Positions 17,384 to 25,720 of a stretch of DNA of 64,000 nt are shown here, in pieces; the first letter of the stretch is position 1, and each line of letters opens with the position of its first letter. The notes beneath the pieces are model-generated. The model saw nothing but the letters and a program-made list of their open reading frames with translations, ran no database searches and was not told the DNA's origin. The DNA comes from CAZDDB01 sp963843285 (GTDB lineage: Bacteria; Acidobacteriota; HRBIN11; JAKEFK01): NCBI GenBank assembly GCA_963843285.1, contig CAWJJO010000001.1, positions 62,001 to 126,000 on the forward strand, read 5' to 3'. Made by a program: the position numbers and the translations under genes.

Positions 17384-18049
17384 CTTGATTTTTCCCAACA
17401 GAATGACCAGCAACGCCTGGTCGCTGTCCTCGAACCGGCTCGCGCCCAGAACCAGTGTCTCCGAATTACGAAGATTCACCGTAACGGAAATCAGGGTCGT
17501 AAACAAGTCCTTTTTCTTCCCTCCGGTCCTTTTTCTCAGCTCGAAGTCTTTCAAGCGGATGATGCCGTTTCCCACCTGGATGACATCTGGAAAGAATCGA
17601 AGCTGATAATCCTTTGCCAGGAGCAACACCGAACTCTGCCCTTCCTGCGTTTCAATGACACCGCCATCCATTAACGTGTATTGATTGAATCTCAAGACTT
17701 CTCCCAGTTTGGCCATATTCCGAATCTCATCAGATACGCCTGGCTCGGCGCTATTCTTTGTGGCGCGCACGAGTTTCACGGTGATTTGCACGGAAGGAGG
17801 CGGTGTATCAAAAGCTGCGATCGCCATTTCAATCTGGCGCAGACTTTTTTCGGTGTCCTGAACAATAATCGTGCGCAGTCCGGGCTGGAGCGTCACCGCT
17901 CCTTTTTTCCCCAGAAGTCCATTTACGACAGAAGCTACTTCATCCACTTTCTTAAACTTGACCACAAACGCCCTGGTCAGGATTTCTTCCTGCGCCGCGG
18001 CCGGAGCAGCCAGGACGGCCACAAGCAACACCATGGCGATCCATTTCAT
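17342..18049 (-). CDS. exported secretin-like mini-protein
   Basis: 235 residues with a signal peptide (MKWIAMVLLVAVLAAPAAAQ). Residues about 25-90 are an N1/NolW-type secretin ring domain (RAFVVKFKKVDEVASVVNGLLGKKGAVTLQPGLRTIIVQDTEKSLRQIEMAIAAFD). The later part, LISVTVNLRNSETLVLGASRFEDSDQALLVILLG, resembles the closing strands of a secretin pore, but the protein is far too short for a channel. It could be a periplasmic ring component or a regulator of the large secretin at 9184-11601. ATGA overlap with the anti-sigma gene and position at the head of the machine genes link it to the operon. The last residues derive from a repeat. Confidence 0.65.
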   Translation of the reverse strand: MKWIAMVLLVAVLAAPAAAQEEILTRAFVVKFKKVDEVASVVNGLLGKKGAVTLQPGLRTIIVQDTEKSLRQIEMAIAAFDTPPPSVQITVKLVRATKNSAEPGVSDEIRNMAKLGEVLRFNQYTLMDGGVIETQEGQSSVLLLAKDYQLRFFPDVIQVGNGIIRLKDFELRKRTGGKKKDLFTTLISVTVNLRNSETLVLGASRFEDSDQALLVILLGKIKEDQNIKNQISKIK

Positions 18050-18528
18050 AGTTCCATGTCCGGGTCAAACATCATGACGATTTTTTCATCCCCACTGGTT
18101 TGTAAGATGTAACAGGTAACGCCGGGACTTTTTACATCTTCAATCAATGGATATCCAGTAGCTCTACTGGCCTGAATGGAAGTGCTTCCTTCGACAGCCG
18201 GTGCTACCGGAACATCCCGCAGACTTCGTCCGTATAGCAAAAGAATTGCAGCACATGCTGCAACTGCGGCCCATCGCAAAAAGGCAGAACTAAAATTTTG
18301 CAGAGAGGGGTGCCCGAGCCCGCCTATTTTTGTATGCAGGGAATCCCAGAAACCGATCCAGAAGTCATTCGGAAGCTCACTTTCCTCCATCTGAAAGAGC
18401 AATTGATCTGGAAATTCACGCAGGATGCGCTGACGGCAAGACGCGCAGAAGCGCAGATGATCGCGATACAAATGTATTTGCTGTGGAGAACTTTGGTCCC
18501 AACAGGTTGGAAGTTGATTACACTCCAT
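18046..18528 (-). CDS. zinc-binding anti-sigma factor
   Basis: 160 residues. The HxxxCxxC zinc anti-sigma motif is intact: His24, Cys28, Cys31 within HLRFCASC. A membrane helix (about 84-100, LRWAAVAACAAILLLYG) follows a linker, leaving about 60 residues outside the cytoplasm. This is the usual layout of ZAS anti-sigma proteins that hold an ECF sigma factor at the inner membrane. It overlaps the sigma gene by 11 bases, as such pairs often do. The external domain has no recognised fold. Confidence 0.82.
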   Translation of the reverse strand: MECNQLPTCWDQSSPQQIHLYRDHLRFCASCRQRILREFPDQLLFQMEESELPNDFWIGFWDSLHTKIGGLGHPSLQNFSSAFLRWAAVAACAAILLLYGRSLRDVPVAPAVEGSTSIQASRATGYPLIEDVKSPGVTCYILQTSGDEKIVMMFDPDMEL

Positions 18529-19099
18529 ACTCAGGAAAGAGTTCCTTTACCCTTTTGCGGAAGGCCTCTTTTGCCTGGGACAGAAGATTGCGAACTGTAG
18601 ATTCCGAACATTTGAGCAATTCTGCAATTTCCGGCATCTCCATTCCCTGGACTTCCCGTAGCACCAGCACGATTCGCTGGCGTTCGGAAAGCATGGGGGC
18701 GACACGGAGAAACAGCTTGCGGATGTCGAGATTCCGGTCCAGCGGCGAAATGTCCGCGGCAATTTCCGGAAGCGCTTCGGCTGGTCTTCGGGTACGCAGA
18801 AAGTCGATTGCGCTGTTCGCAGCAATTCTGGTGACCCATCCTGAAAACGATCTGCCGAAATCATATTGGTTCAGCGACGTCCATACCTTCAAGAAGGTCT
18901 GCTGAGCGATATCGCGCGCATCTTCAGAATCGAGTACCAGGTGATAAGCGGTCCAGAATATGCGGTCACGGTATTTCTCAACTATCCCTTCAAAGGCAAG
19001 TGAATCTCCTTCCAGACATCTCCGGATGGTTTCCGCCTCATCCGGTGTCTCCTTATTCATACGAATGATCCGGAGATTTTGTCTAGACATGAGCTTCAC
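18518..19099 (-). CDS. ECF-type RNA polymerase sigma factor
   Basis: 193 residues. Region 2: DSLAFEGIVEKYRDRIFWTAYHLVLDSEDARDIAQQTFLKVWTSLNQYDFGRSFSGWVTRIAANSAIDFLRTRR, typical of the RpoE/SigW group. Region 4: LSERQRIVLVLREVQGMEMPEIAELLKCSESTVRNLLSQAKEAFRKRV, with the helix-turn-helix. The GTG at 19099 overlaps the lolA stop (GTGA); ATGs at 19090 and 19060 are alternatives. Placement between lolA and the secretion genes suggests it controls this envelope/secretion unit, perhaps including its own promoter. That is inference. Confidence 0.92.
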   Translation of the reverse strand: MKLMSRQNLRIIRMNKETPDEAETIRRCLEGDSLAFEGIVEKYRDRIFWTAYHLVLDSEDARDIAQQTFLKVWTSLNQYDFGRSFSGWVTRIAANSAIDFLRTRRPAEALPEIAADISPLDRNLDIRKLFLRVAPMLSERQRIVLVLREVQGMEMPEIAELLKCSESTVRNLLSQAKEAFRKRVKELFPEYGV

Positions 19100-19740
19100 T
19101 GTTCTTCGTTTCCCTGCTGGTACAGGATTTCCGTTCCTTTGGGAGGATGGAATTCGAAAAACCCGTCGGGAAGTGTTGGATTCTCTTGAATTTGCTGAAA
19201 CGCATATTCGGTGCGGTTGTCATAGGCATCCACAACCAGCAGCCTGAGAATCAATCCTCCGACCGGATCCACGTCCACGATCATATACTCAAAATCCGGC
19301 TGGGGTTTTACGGGAATGAGCTTGATCAGATGCGATCCAGGACGCTGGTCGGCCCATTCTGCGCGAAAATCTTTTGCAAAATCGCCGCGCCCGGCGAGAA
19401 ACAAAGCCGGGGAATGCTTGTCTTCTTGATCGGCATTCGCTTGAATCACCTGCTTGTCTTCGACGACATAGTAGAAATAATGATTTCCGTCACAAACGAA
19501 AACCTTCTTTTCCGGTTCCTGATATTCCCATCTCATCAAACCGCCCTTCCTGAAATAGACGATACCCCTTTCGGTGATCTTATCGGAAAAGCGTTTAGAC
19601 TGATAACTCTGGGTAAAACTTGCTTTTAGCGCACCCATGGATACATATTTGCTCTGTAATTTAGAGACAAGCTGGTCCAACGCAGGGTTTGCCTGCAGGG
19701 TAGCCACCATGATCAGCAGAATTGTCAAGATCAATTTCAT
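19096..19740 (-). CDS. lolA: outer-membrane lipoprotein carrier LolA
   Basis: 214 residues. A short signal peptide (MKLILTILLIMVATLQA) precedes LDQLVSKLQSKYVSMGALKASFTQSYQSKRF, then GIVYFRKGGLMRWEYQEPEKKVFVCDGNHYFYYVVEDKQV, the LolA beta-barrel signature. LolA carries lipoproteins across the periplasm to the outer membrane; here it would serve, among others, the lipoprotein secretin encoded downstream. It is the first gene of the minus-strand run and has a plausible promoter just upstream. C-terminal residues (FFEFHPPKGTEIL) match the family end. Confidence 0.93.
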   Translation of the reverse strand: MKLILTILLIMVATLQANPALDQLVSKLQSKYVSMGALKASFTQSYQSKRFSDKITERGIVYFRKGGLMRWEYQEPEKKVFVCDGNHYFYYVVEDKQVIQANADQEDKHSPALFLAGRGDFAKDFRAEWADQRPGSHLIKLIPVKPQPDFEYMIVDVDPVGGLILRLLVVDAYDNRTEYAFQQIQENPTLPDGFFEFHPPKGTEILYQQGNEEQ

Positions 19741-19763
19741 GATTTAAGTTATGGATACTCAAT

Positions 19764-19792
19764 ATCTTAAGAATAACACAGCCTCCAGACAA
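19764..19792 (-). promoter_or_regulatory. probable promoter of the lolA-sigma-secretion operon
   Basis: On the minus strand TTGTCT (19787-19792), 17 bases, then TAAGAT (19764-19769); each box matches the consensus at 4 of 6 positions. The predicted start is about 17 bases before the lolA ATG. An ECF-type promoter could also lie here but cannot be recognised without knowing its consensus. Confidence 0.4.
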
Positions 19793-19935
19793 CCGGGGGC
19801 GCACGACAAATTTGCTGGAGACAGCGGGACGCTGGCGGTACAACCCGGAGACATGCCTTCTGCTAACAAATTGGCCGCGCGTCCCCCCTCTTGAATTTTC
19901 CAGCTTTCATGATATTGTTTTGGATGCACCTAACC

Positions 19936-19951
19936 CCGCCTGTTTGGGCGG
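19936..19951. other. small GC hairpin in the divergent spacer
   Basis: CCGCC-TGTTTG-GGCGG followed by AAAAA on the plus strand. No U-tract follows on either strand. It lies in the 244-base spacer between lolA and the radical SAM gene, which otherwise holds only the promoter candidates. Confidence 0.4.
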
Positions 19952-19984
19952 AAAAATCAATTTTTATGAATCAGCAATTTTATT

Positions 19985-21037
19985 TTGGGTGGGTGCGTTA
20001 TAATTCCTAAACACCTTAAGGTATCACGCAGGCTTCGCGAGTTTTTGATGATTGCTCGTGGGTTAGCGACGACAAATCATCCGATTCTGGCGCATATTAT
20101 TCCGGTGCGCCGCTGCAATTTATCGTGCACGTATTGCAACGAGTACGATGACTTTTCCGCTCCGATTCCCGAATCGGTGATGCTAGAGCGAGTGGACAAA
20201 CTGGCCGAGCTTGGTCTGTCAGTTCTGGTCATCAGCGGCGGGGAACCCCTCCTCCATCCCCAGCTTGATAACATCATTGCCCGTGGACGCAAGCATGGAA
20301 TGATGATGGGGTTGATCAGCAACGGTTACCTACTTACACCGGATCGAATCAAAAAGCTCAATGAGGCAGGACTCGATCACATTCAAATCAGTATCGACAA
20401 CATCAATCCGGACGATGTTTCGAAGAAAAGCCTGAAGGTTCTGGACAAAAAACTGCAGATGCTGTCCGAGCATGCCACATTTGAAGTAAATGTAAATTCA
20501 GTGATTGGTGGCGGAATCAGGAATCCCGAGGACGCAATGACTGTGAATCGCAGAGCCGTGGAACTCGGACTGATGAGCACGGTTGGAATCATTCACAACG
20601 GCCAGGGACAATTGAAACCCTTGACGGAAGAAGAGCGGAAAATTTACGTTCAGCTACGGGAAAAAGGAAAACGAAGCTGGACGCGTTTCTACAAATTTCA
20701 GGACAACATTGCGATGGGCAGGCCTCACGAATGGAGCTGCCGCGCAGGCAGCAGGTATCTTTACATCTGCGAAGACGGACTGGTTCATTACTGCTCACAG
20801 CAACGAGGATTTCCGGGAATTCCGCTCCTAAAGTACACGTTCGAGCATATCCGCCGCGAGTTTAACACCAAGAAATATTGCGCTCCCAAATGCACTGTTG
20901 CCTGCGTTCATGTAGTTTCCGCTTTTGACAACTGGCGGGGACCTCAAACTGAACGCGCGTTCCAACCTGTGTCCGTTCCCCCAAAGGAACAGATCGCGGA
21001 AAGTATTCCTGCAGGCATCCCAGCCGGCGCGGATTAA
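19985..21037 (+). CDS. radical SAM enzyme with SPASM-like Cys-rich C-terminus
   Basis: Up to 350 residues. CNLSCTYC gives the CxxxCxxC motif (Cys44, 48, 51) for the 4Fe-4S cluster; VISGGEPLLHPQL supplies the SAM-binding GGE motif. C-terminal cysteines (SCRAG, YICEDGLVHYCSQ, YCAPKCTVACVH) look like a SPASM/twitch auxiliary-cluster domain. The substrate is unknown; relatives modify peptides or lipids. The TTG at 19985 gives an N-terminal length like relatives; the first ATG (20048) would leave only about 22 residues before the first Cys. A perfect TATAAT at 19999-20004 argues for the later start, so the start is unsettled. It is alone on its strand between two minus blocks. Confidence 0.87.
   Translation: MGGCVIIPKHLKVSRRLREFLMIARGLATTNHPILAHIIPVRRCNLSCTYCNEYDDFSAPIPESVMLERVDKLAELGLSVLVISGGEPLLHPQLDNIIARGRKHGMMMGLISNGYLLTPDRIKKLNEAGLDHIQISIDNINPDDVSKKSLKVLDKKLQMLSEHATFEVNVNSVIGGGIRNPEDAMTVNRRAVELGLMSTVGIIHNGQGQLKPLTEEERKIYVQLREKGKRSWTRFYKFQDNIAMGRPHEWSCRAGSRYLYICEDGLVHYCSQQRGFPGIPLLKYTFEHIRREFNTKKYCAPKCTVACVHVVSAFDNWRGPQTERAFQPVSVPPKEQIAESIPAGIPAGAD
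19999..20004 (+). promoter_or_regulatory. possible -10 box before the radical SAM gene
   Basis: A perfect TATAAT, but no recognisable -35 hexamer 16-18 bases upstream. If used, transcription would start near 20011 and the ATG at 20048 would be the start codon. Confidence 0.3.
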
Positions 21038-21059
21038 GCGGAACAAGCGCCAATTTCCT

Positions 21060-22325
21060 CTATTGCTGCTTTCGACGCACAGCATCAAAACCCGAAACAA
21101 GTGTGTATGCGGCGAACAATAACATAACAGGACGGGCAGGCAGAGTGTAGCGCGCTTCCACGATGTACATGACATGCATCAGAGTCACGGCTGCAATCGT
21201 CAAGTACAACGGCAACATCTTGAGCCATTCGCGACGCAACAAAAACATTCCGGCAAGACCCAGAATCAATACAACCCACGAAATAATGATCCCCGACAGT
21301 TTCACAAAGTAGCCGTGCCAGACTGCATACTTTGAAAGCCAGAGACGTGGAATGTGTTTCATCATAACGAGAGCGTATTGACGCCAGTGTTGTCTCAATA
21401 CTGGAATCGCTTCCCTGGCTCGTTCTTTTTCCAACCTGATGGAATCGGCTCCATCAGCAAAATCTTTCAAATCTCGAATCGGAATATCATGGGAACGATT
21501 CAGAAGCGGATCCTCACCTTTCAATTCCTCGGTGACCATCATCAAGCCTATTCCCGTGTGCCCTGTAGCTAGAAGTGGAAAACTGCGAAACACCAAATAG
21601 TTTCGTCCAACCCAGGGAAGGAGTGTCAACACAAAACCGATTGCAATCAGAGCCAGAATTCGTATCTTTCTCAGTTTTGTGATACCCAGGAATAGAACGG
21701 TTCCGAACGGCAAGACAATGAAAAGCACAAAATTCCCCTTTACTAGTGCCGTAAAGCCTACGGACGCCCCTACCAGGAGCCAATGCCAAATGGATTCTGG
21801 ACGTTTCATACTCCGGGTAAGAGCAAAAAGTGAAAGTAGTGTAGCAAAGATTAGCAGAATGTCCTGATGAAGCACTCCGCAGAAAATTGTAGGATAAGGA
21901 TACAGGGCGTACAGGATAGCAGCGAGTCCGGCAATCCTCTTCTGAACGTAATGAAGGGCGATCCAGAAAAGGAGTACCGCTGAAATTGAATCAAGTATTG
22001 CTTGGGCAATGTAGACCGCCGTAACCGAATGTCCGAACATAAAATACACAAGCGCCAGAAAGAAAGGGTATCCTGGCGTCCGGAAAATTCCGGGAACAAA
22101 TGGCTCCCCCTGGCTTGCAGTGTATCCATTTCCCTGTGCAAGATTCCATCCGACGGCGTCATTCCACAAGAGATCATTTACAGGTTCAATAGAAAAGAAA
22201 TGCACAAAGATTAGCCGAACGATCAAGGCAAGAACAAAAATAATCGCTACGCTTGGAGGGGGGGGCATCATTGCCCACCGGGAAAGAGATCGCTCGGGTT
22301 CAGAATCCGAGGCCGATAATTTCAT
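21060..22325 (-). CDS. GT39-family (PMT/ArnT-like) membrane glycosyltransferase
   Basis: 421 residues from ATG 22325, which overlaps the PP2C stop as ATGA. About ten hydrophobic segments. The first external loop has DAVGWNLAQGNGYTASQGEPFVPGIFRTPGYPFFLALVYFMFG, with the acidic residue and RTPGYP motif of GT39/PMT-like enzymes that use polyprenyl-phosphate sugars. The likely job is sugar transfer to lipid or protein on the periplasmic side; the acceptor is unknown. An uninterrupted run of eight C (22258-22265, minus strand) lies at codons 21-24 right after an ATGATG, making slippage possible. The upstream extension of the frame overlaps the PP2C gene and looks non-coding. Confidence 0.85.
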   Translation of the reverse strand: MKLSASDSEPERSLSRWAMMPPPPSVAIIFVLALIVRLIFVHFFSIEPVNDLLWNDAVGWNLAQGNGYTASQGEPFVPGIFRTPGYPFFLALVYFMFGHSVTAVYIAQAILDSISAVLLFWIALHYVQKRIAGLAAILYALYPYPTIFCGVLHQDILLIFATLLSLFALTRSMKRPESIWHWLLVGASVGFTALVKGNFVLFIVLPFGTVLFLGITKLRKIRILALIAIGFVLTLLPWVGRNYLVFRSFPLLATGHTGIGLMMVTEELKGEDPLLNRSHDIPIRDLKDFADGADSIRLEKERAREAIPVLRQHWRQYALVMMKHIPRLWLSKYAVWHGYFVKLSGIIISWVVLILGLAGMFLLRREWLKMLPLYLTIAAVTLMHVMYIVEARYTLPARPVMLLFAAYTLVSGFDAVRRKQQ

Positions 22326-23260
22326 TCGGAACGTAACGGCGAAGTGTACCGGGCGAGAAGAACTGTGATGTTGTCCCTTCCACCGTTTTCCATCGCGAGT
22401 TGCACAAGAGTCTGGCAAATGTCGGTAGCAGATTGCCCCGAATTCAGCGTTCGGGCAATCACGTCATTCGTGATTTCATTGGTCAACCCATCGGTACAGA
22501 GAAGGATCTGATCGCCATCCAGTAGAGAGTACTGATTAATTTCAATATTCAGCCGGCTTTCATTGGCTCCGAGACAACTGGTAAGCATATGACGGAACCT
22601 ATGAGTACTTACCTCTTCAGGAGTGATCGCTCCCGAATCAGCCAGAGCCTGAGCTACAGTCTGGTCATGCGTCAACTGCCATAGTTTCCCGCCACGAAAA
22701 AGGTAGGCCCGTGAGTCCCCGGTATGGAGTAGAAACAGGTCGGTTGCATAAATGTAAGTTGCAGTTAGTGTGGTTCCCATGCCCTTCAATGATGGAAAAC
22801 GATTTGAATATTCCAGCAAAGTTTGATCAATCTTTTGAAAGTATTTTTCTGCCCTCTGTTTCGCTTCCTCGATTTCACGGTCTCTTGTTTCAGGCCGGTC
22901 CAGCTTCAACGCCCATTTCGGAGCCTGCAGCACCAGATTCACACCAACGCGAACCGCCAGGCTGCTTGCTACCTGACCTGCCGCCGCACCACCCATACCA
23001 TCCGCGAGGACCATCGCAAATCCTTTTTCGTCGAATCTTTCAGGCAAATCTTTTCCTGATAGATTCGTCATCAGTCTTTCCCAGGATCTACCTGTTTGAT
23101 AAATGACGTACGAGTCCTGGTTATTTGGCCGCACTTTTCCGGCGTGCGACATGGCTCCGAAATCAATATGAATTAGAGAAGAAAAGGGTTGAGGAGTTTC
23201 AGGCTCTGCGAGCCCCAGAGGAATTTCGAATTCTACGGTTTCCAAATCTTTTGTGTTCAT
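22322..23260 (-). CDS. PP2C-type Ser/Thr protein phosphatase
   Basis: 312 residues. Motifs in order: GKVRPNNQDSY, VLADGMGGAAAGQVAS, GMGTTLTATYI, LLHTGDSRAYLFR, LTHDQTVAQ, LLCTDGLTNEI and GGRDNITVLLARY. All metal-binding aspartates of the PPM fold appear present. Bacterial PP2C enzymes of this Stp/PrpC type reverse Hanks-type kinase signalling, but no Hanks kinase is visible here. An N-terminal stretch of about 35 residues before the domain is unassigned. The downstream GT39 gene is translationally coupled. Confidence 0.94.
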   Translation of the reverse strand: MNTKDLETVEFEIPLGLAEPETPQPFSSLIHIDFGAMSHAGKVRPNNQDSYVIYQTGRSWERLMTNLSGKDLPERFDEKGFAMVLADGMGGAAAGQVASSLAVRVGVNLVLQAPKWALKLDRPETRDREIEEAKQRAEKYFQKIDQTLLEYSNRFPSLKGMGTTLTATYIYATDLFLLHTGDSRAYLFRGGKLWQLTHDQTVAQALADSGAITPEEVSTHRFRHMLTSCLGANESRLNIEINQYSLLDGDQILLCTDGLTNEITNDVIARTLNSGQSATDICQTLVQLAMENGGRDNITVLLARYTSPLRSE

Positions 23261-23267
23261 ATTGTTT

Positions 23268-23319
23268 GTAGTCGCGAATTCATTCGCTACAGAAGAATCG
23301 CGACTGAAGTCGCTACTAC
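23268..23319. repeat. small cloverleaf-like palindromic repeat
   Basis: Outer arms GTAGT (23268-23272) and ACTAC (23315-23319) enclose two hairpins with 2-base loops: GCGAAT-TC-ATTCGC (23274-23287) and GCGACT-GA-AGTCGC (23300-23313). It lies between the PP2C and acyl-activating genes. The plan resembles the larger element at 2150-2239. Confidence 0.65.
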
Positions 23320-23356
23320 GAACTAAGATTCTAGTTCCTCATTCCGCAATTCGCAA

Positions 23357-25720
23357 TCATTGTTGCTGTTTGTACCAGGTTTCTAGTGTGGAAGTGATCT
23401 CTGCCGGATCTTTGCCGGCAAAGTCGAATGATGGTCCGAATTCAACACGCGCGATGCCTCTTTTACGCGGGCCGCGAGCAAATACAGGCCACATTTCGAA
23501 TAATCCTCGCAAAACTACCGGTACAACCGACAATCTTGTTTGCTTAGCAATCACTCCGATTCCCGGACGAAACGGAAGCATGTGGCCATCCTCAGTTCGC
23601 TTGCCTTCCGGAAATACGAGCGGACAATATCCGCGATCCGCAAGCGATCCTGTCTGCCGGATTGCGCCTCGCAGCCCAACACTCGTGTAAGGAAGCGGAT
23701 ACGTATTAAAAAATATGCCGGCGATGGCTCTCTCAAATTTGGTGCGTCCCGTTCCCATTGCAGGCGCCAGCGATTCCCGCAACCGGAATGGAAGCGCCTT
23801 GAGAATCACAGGAACATCCAGAATGCTCTGATGGTTCGCAACAAATAACACCGGCGCTTTGATTCCTCTGAGATTTTCAATCCCGGAAACTTCCATGTGG
23901 ATTCGAACCGGCATGATCGGATACATCAACAGATAGTGCACAAGGAAACGAAACATGCGAACAGGGAACCACTGCGGCCAATTCCAGTATGGATAATGCT
24001 GCTCTACTTCTACGTTGGGCCGATCGATCAACTTCCGCACATCACTCAGAGTTTGCGCGCGCGAAAAAGCAAGATCGTCGATTTCCAAACCGGTACTCCG
24101 CTCAAGTTCGGTCATCAGCTCGATTCGATCCAGAGACGATAATCCCAGTTCCATTTCCAATTTTGCGTCCTGTCCGCTTAGAATCTGACTCAACAGGGCG
24201 TTGGTTGTAGTTGGACCTGCCATTCCTGTTGGATGGACCGCCGAGAAGCCGGCGATTTCCCCGCGTTTTAGCTTGCCCATGGAGGTTCGCGGCAATCCAG
24301 GATCCGGCCAAATGCTGAATGACTCGATCCGCTGGAAACGCTCCAATCGACGATTCGTCTCCCGGACAATCTCCGGGAGCAAGTCAGAGGAAACACCTGA
24401 AGCCAGAATCACTACTGCATGGACCTTTCCTTCGTGTTCGACAACGGCAGATTCGCGGATGCGTGAATCGGAGTTGAGGACTGCTTCCACATCCGAAGGA
24501 TACACATTCAACCCCTCCGCTGTAACGATGACTTCCTTCTTTCGTCCCAGCAGTCGCAAACTTCCATCGTCATCAAAAGTGCCAAGGTCCCCGGTGCGCA
24601 GCCACCCGTCTTCAAGTACTTCACTTGTTGCCTGTTGATCCTGAAAGTAGCCGGGACTAACATTGGATCCGCGAACTAGAATCTCTCCGTCTTCTGCAAG
24701 CTTGATTTCGAGTCCCGGCAGCTTCTTCCCCACTGAGCCGCGTTTGATTCCACGGAATGGATGCGTAATGGTCACGGCCGGAGCAGTTTCCGTGAGTCCG
24801 TATCCTTGTACTACCGCATATCCGAGCGCACCCCAAAAATCTTCTTCCACAACCGGCAATGCTGCCCCACCCACAATGAAAGCCCAGAACTTCCAGCCGA
24901 AATCACGATGAACGCGCCGGAATCTCCACCAGCGCCGCAGCACATTCCCACGATCCGCGGGTAGCTGAATCTCATGTTGCTTTTGGATATGAGAGTGCAG
25001 GATTTCCAGTTCCCGCGGGACACAGATAACGGCCGATGCGCGATTCCGCTTCACCGCCCGGATCACGGTCGACGGCGCCGGATCCGTAAAGATGACCTTC
25101 CCTCCGAGCATCTGAGGGATCATCAGGCCCATAATCTGCCCGAACAAATGACTCAGTGGAATGAGATGTACGAATCCAACCGGCGCGACGAGCGCTGCAT
25201 AGTGTTTGTACTTCTGATACTCGGTGTAGATCGGCACCAGGTTTGCAAGAAGATTCCCATGTGTGATCATGACTCCCTTTGGTTCCGAGGTCGTGCCGGA
25301 TGTGTAGACGATCTCCAACAAAGTGTTTTGATCGGGCGCTTCGGGTTTCCAATCAACCGGGGACGTTTGCAGTAGTCGATTCCATTCATCGCCTTTCCGA
25401 TCGGAAAGGACCAGCTTTGCCTCCGTGGCACGGCGAATCTTTTCTGCGAAAGCGGCGGAAAAAGACGCATCTATAGGCACGGCAACAACACGAGCAAGCA
25501 CACACGCATAAAATGTGATCGCCCAGCGAGCGCTATTCTCCCCCCACAAAATGACCCGATCCCCTTCCCCGATCGATGCTTCACGAAAAGCGCCCAGAAT
25601 GCTGCGAGTTCGTTCCTGTACTTCGTTGTAGGCGTAACGGGTGGACCGGTACATCGTTTCTTCAACAAAGGCGACACGCCTGCCATGTCGTTCAAAATTT
25701 AGAAAATCGCCAAGAATCAT
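23357..25720 (-). CDS. fused acyl-activating enzyme, acyl carrier domain and PlsC acyltransferase
   Basis: 787 residues from ATG 25720 (ATGA overlap with the upstream stop; an extension to 25807 is probably spurious). Residues 1-490: AMP-binding enzyme with YTSGTTSEPKG (139-149), GYGLTETAPA, and TGDLG. Residues about 505-570: carrier-protein domain with ELGLSSLDRIEL, Ser529 being the probable phosphopantetheine site. Residues about 600-787: PlsC/LPLAT with NHQSILD (His630, Asp635) and FPEGKR. The protein could activate a fatty acid, hold it on its own carrier and pass it to a lysophospholipid. E. coli Aas has related domains in the opposite order without a carrier. Likely role: phospholipid recycling or remodelling. 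Confidence 0.9.
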   Translation of the reverse strand: MILGDFLNFERHGRRVAFVEETMYRSTRYAYNEVQERTRSILGAFREASIGEGDRVILWGENSARWAITFYACVLARVVAVPIDASFSAAFAEKIRRATEAKLVLSDRKGDEWNRLLQTSPVDWKPEAPDQNTLLEIVYTSGTTSEPKGVMITHGNLLANLVPIYTEYQKYKHYAALVAPVGFVHLIPLSHLFGQIMGLMIPQMLGGKVIFTDPAPSTVIRAVKRNRASAVICVPRELEILHSHIQKQHEIQLPADRGNVLRRWWRFRRVHRDFGWKFWAFIVGGAALPVVEEDFWGALGYAVVQGYGLTETAPAVTITHPFRGIKRGSVGKKLPGLEIKLAEDGEILVRGSNVSPGYFQDQQATSEVLEDGWLRTGDLGTFDDDGSLRLLGRKKEVIVTAEGLNVYPSDVEAVLNSDSRIRESAVVEHEGKVHAVVILASGVSSDLLPEIVRETNRRLERFQRIESFSIWPDPGLPRTSMGKLKRGEIAGFSAVHPTGMAGPTTTNALLSQILSGQDAKLEMELGLSSLDRIELMTELERSTGLEIDDLAFSRAQTLSDVRKLIDRPNVEVEQHYPYWNWPQWFPVRMFRFLVHYLLMYPIMPVRIHMEVSGIENLRGIKAPVLFVANHQSILDVPVILKALPFRLRESLAPAMGTGRTKFERAIAGIFFNTYPLPYTSVGLRGAIRQTGSLADRGYCPLVFPEGKRTEDGHMLPFRPGIGVIAKQTRLSVVPVVLRGLFEMWPVFARGPRKRGIARVEFGPSFDFAGKDPAEITSTLETWYKQQQ

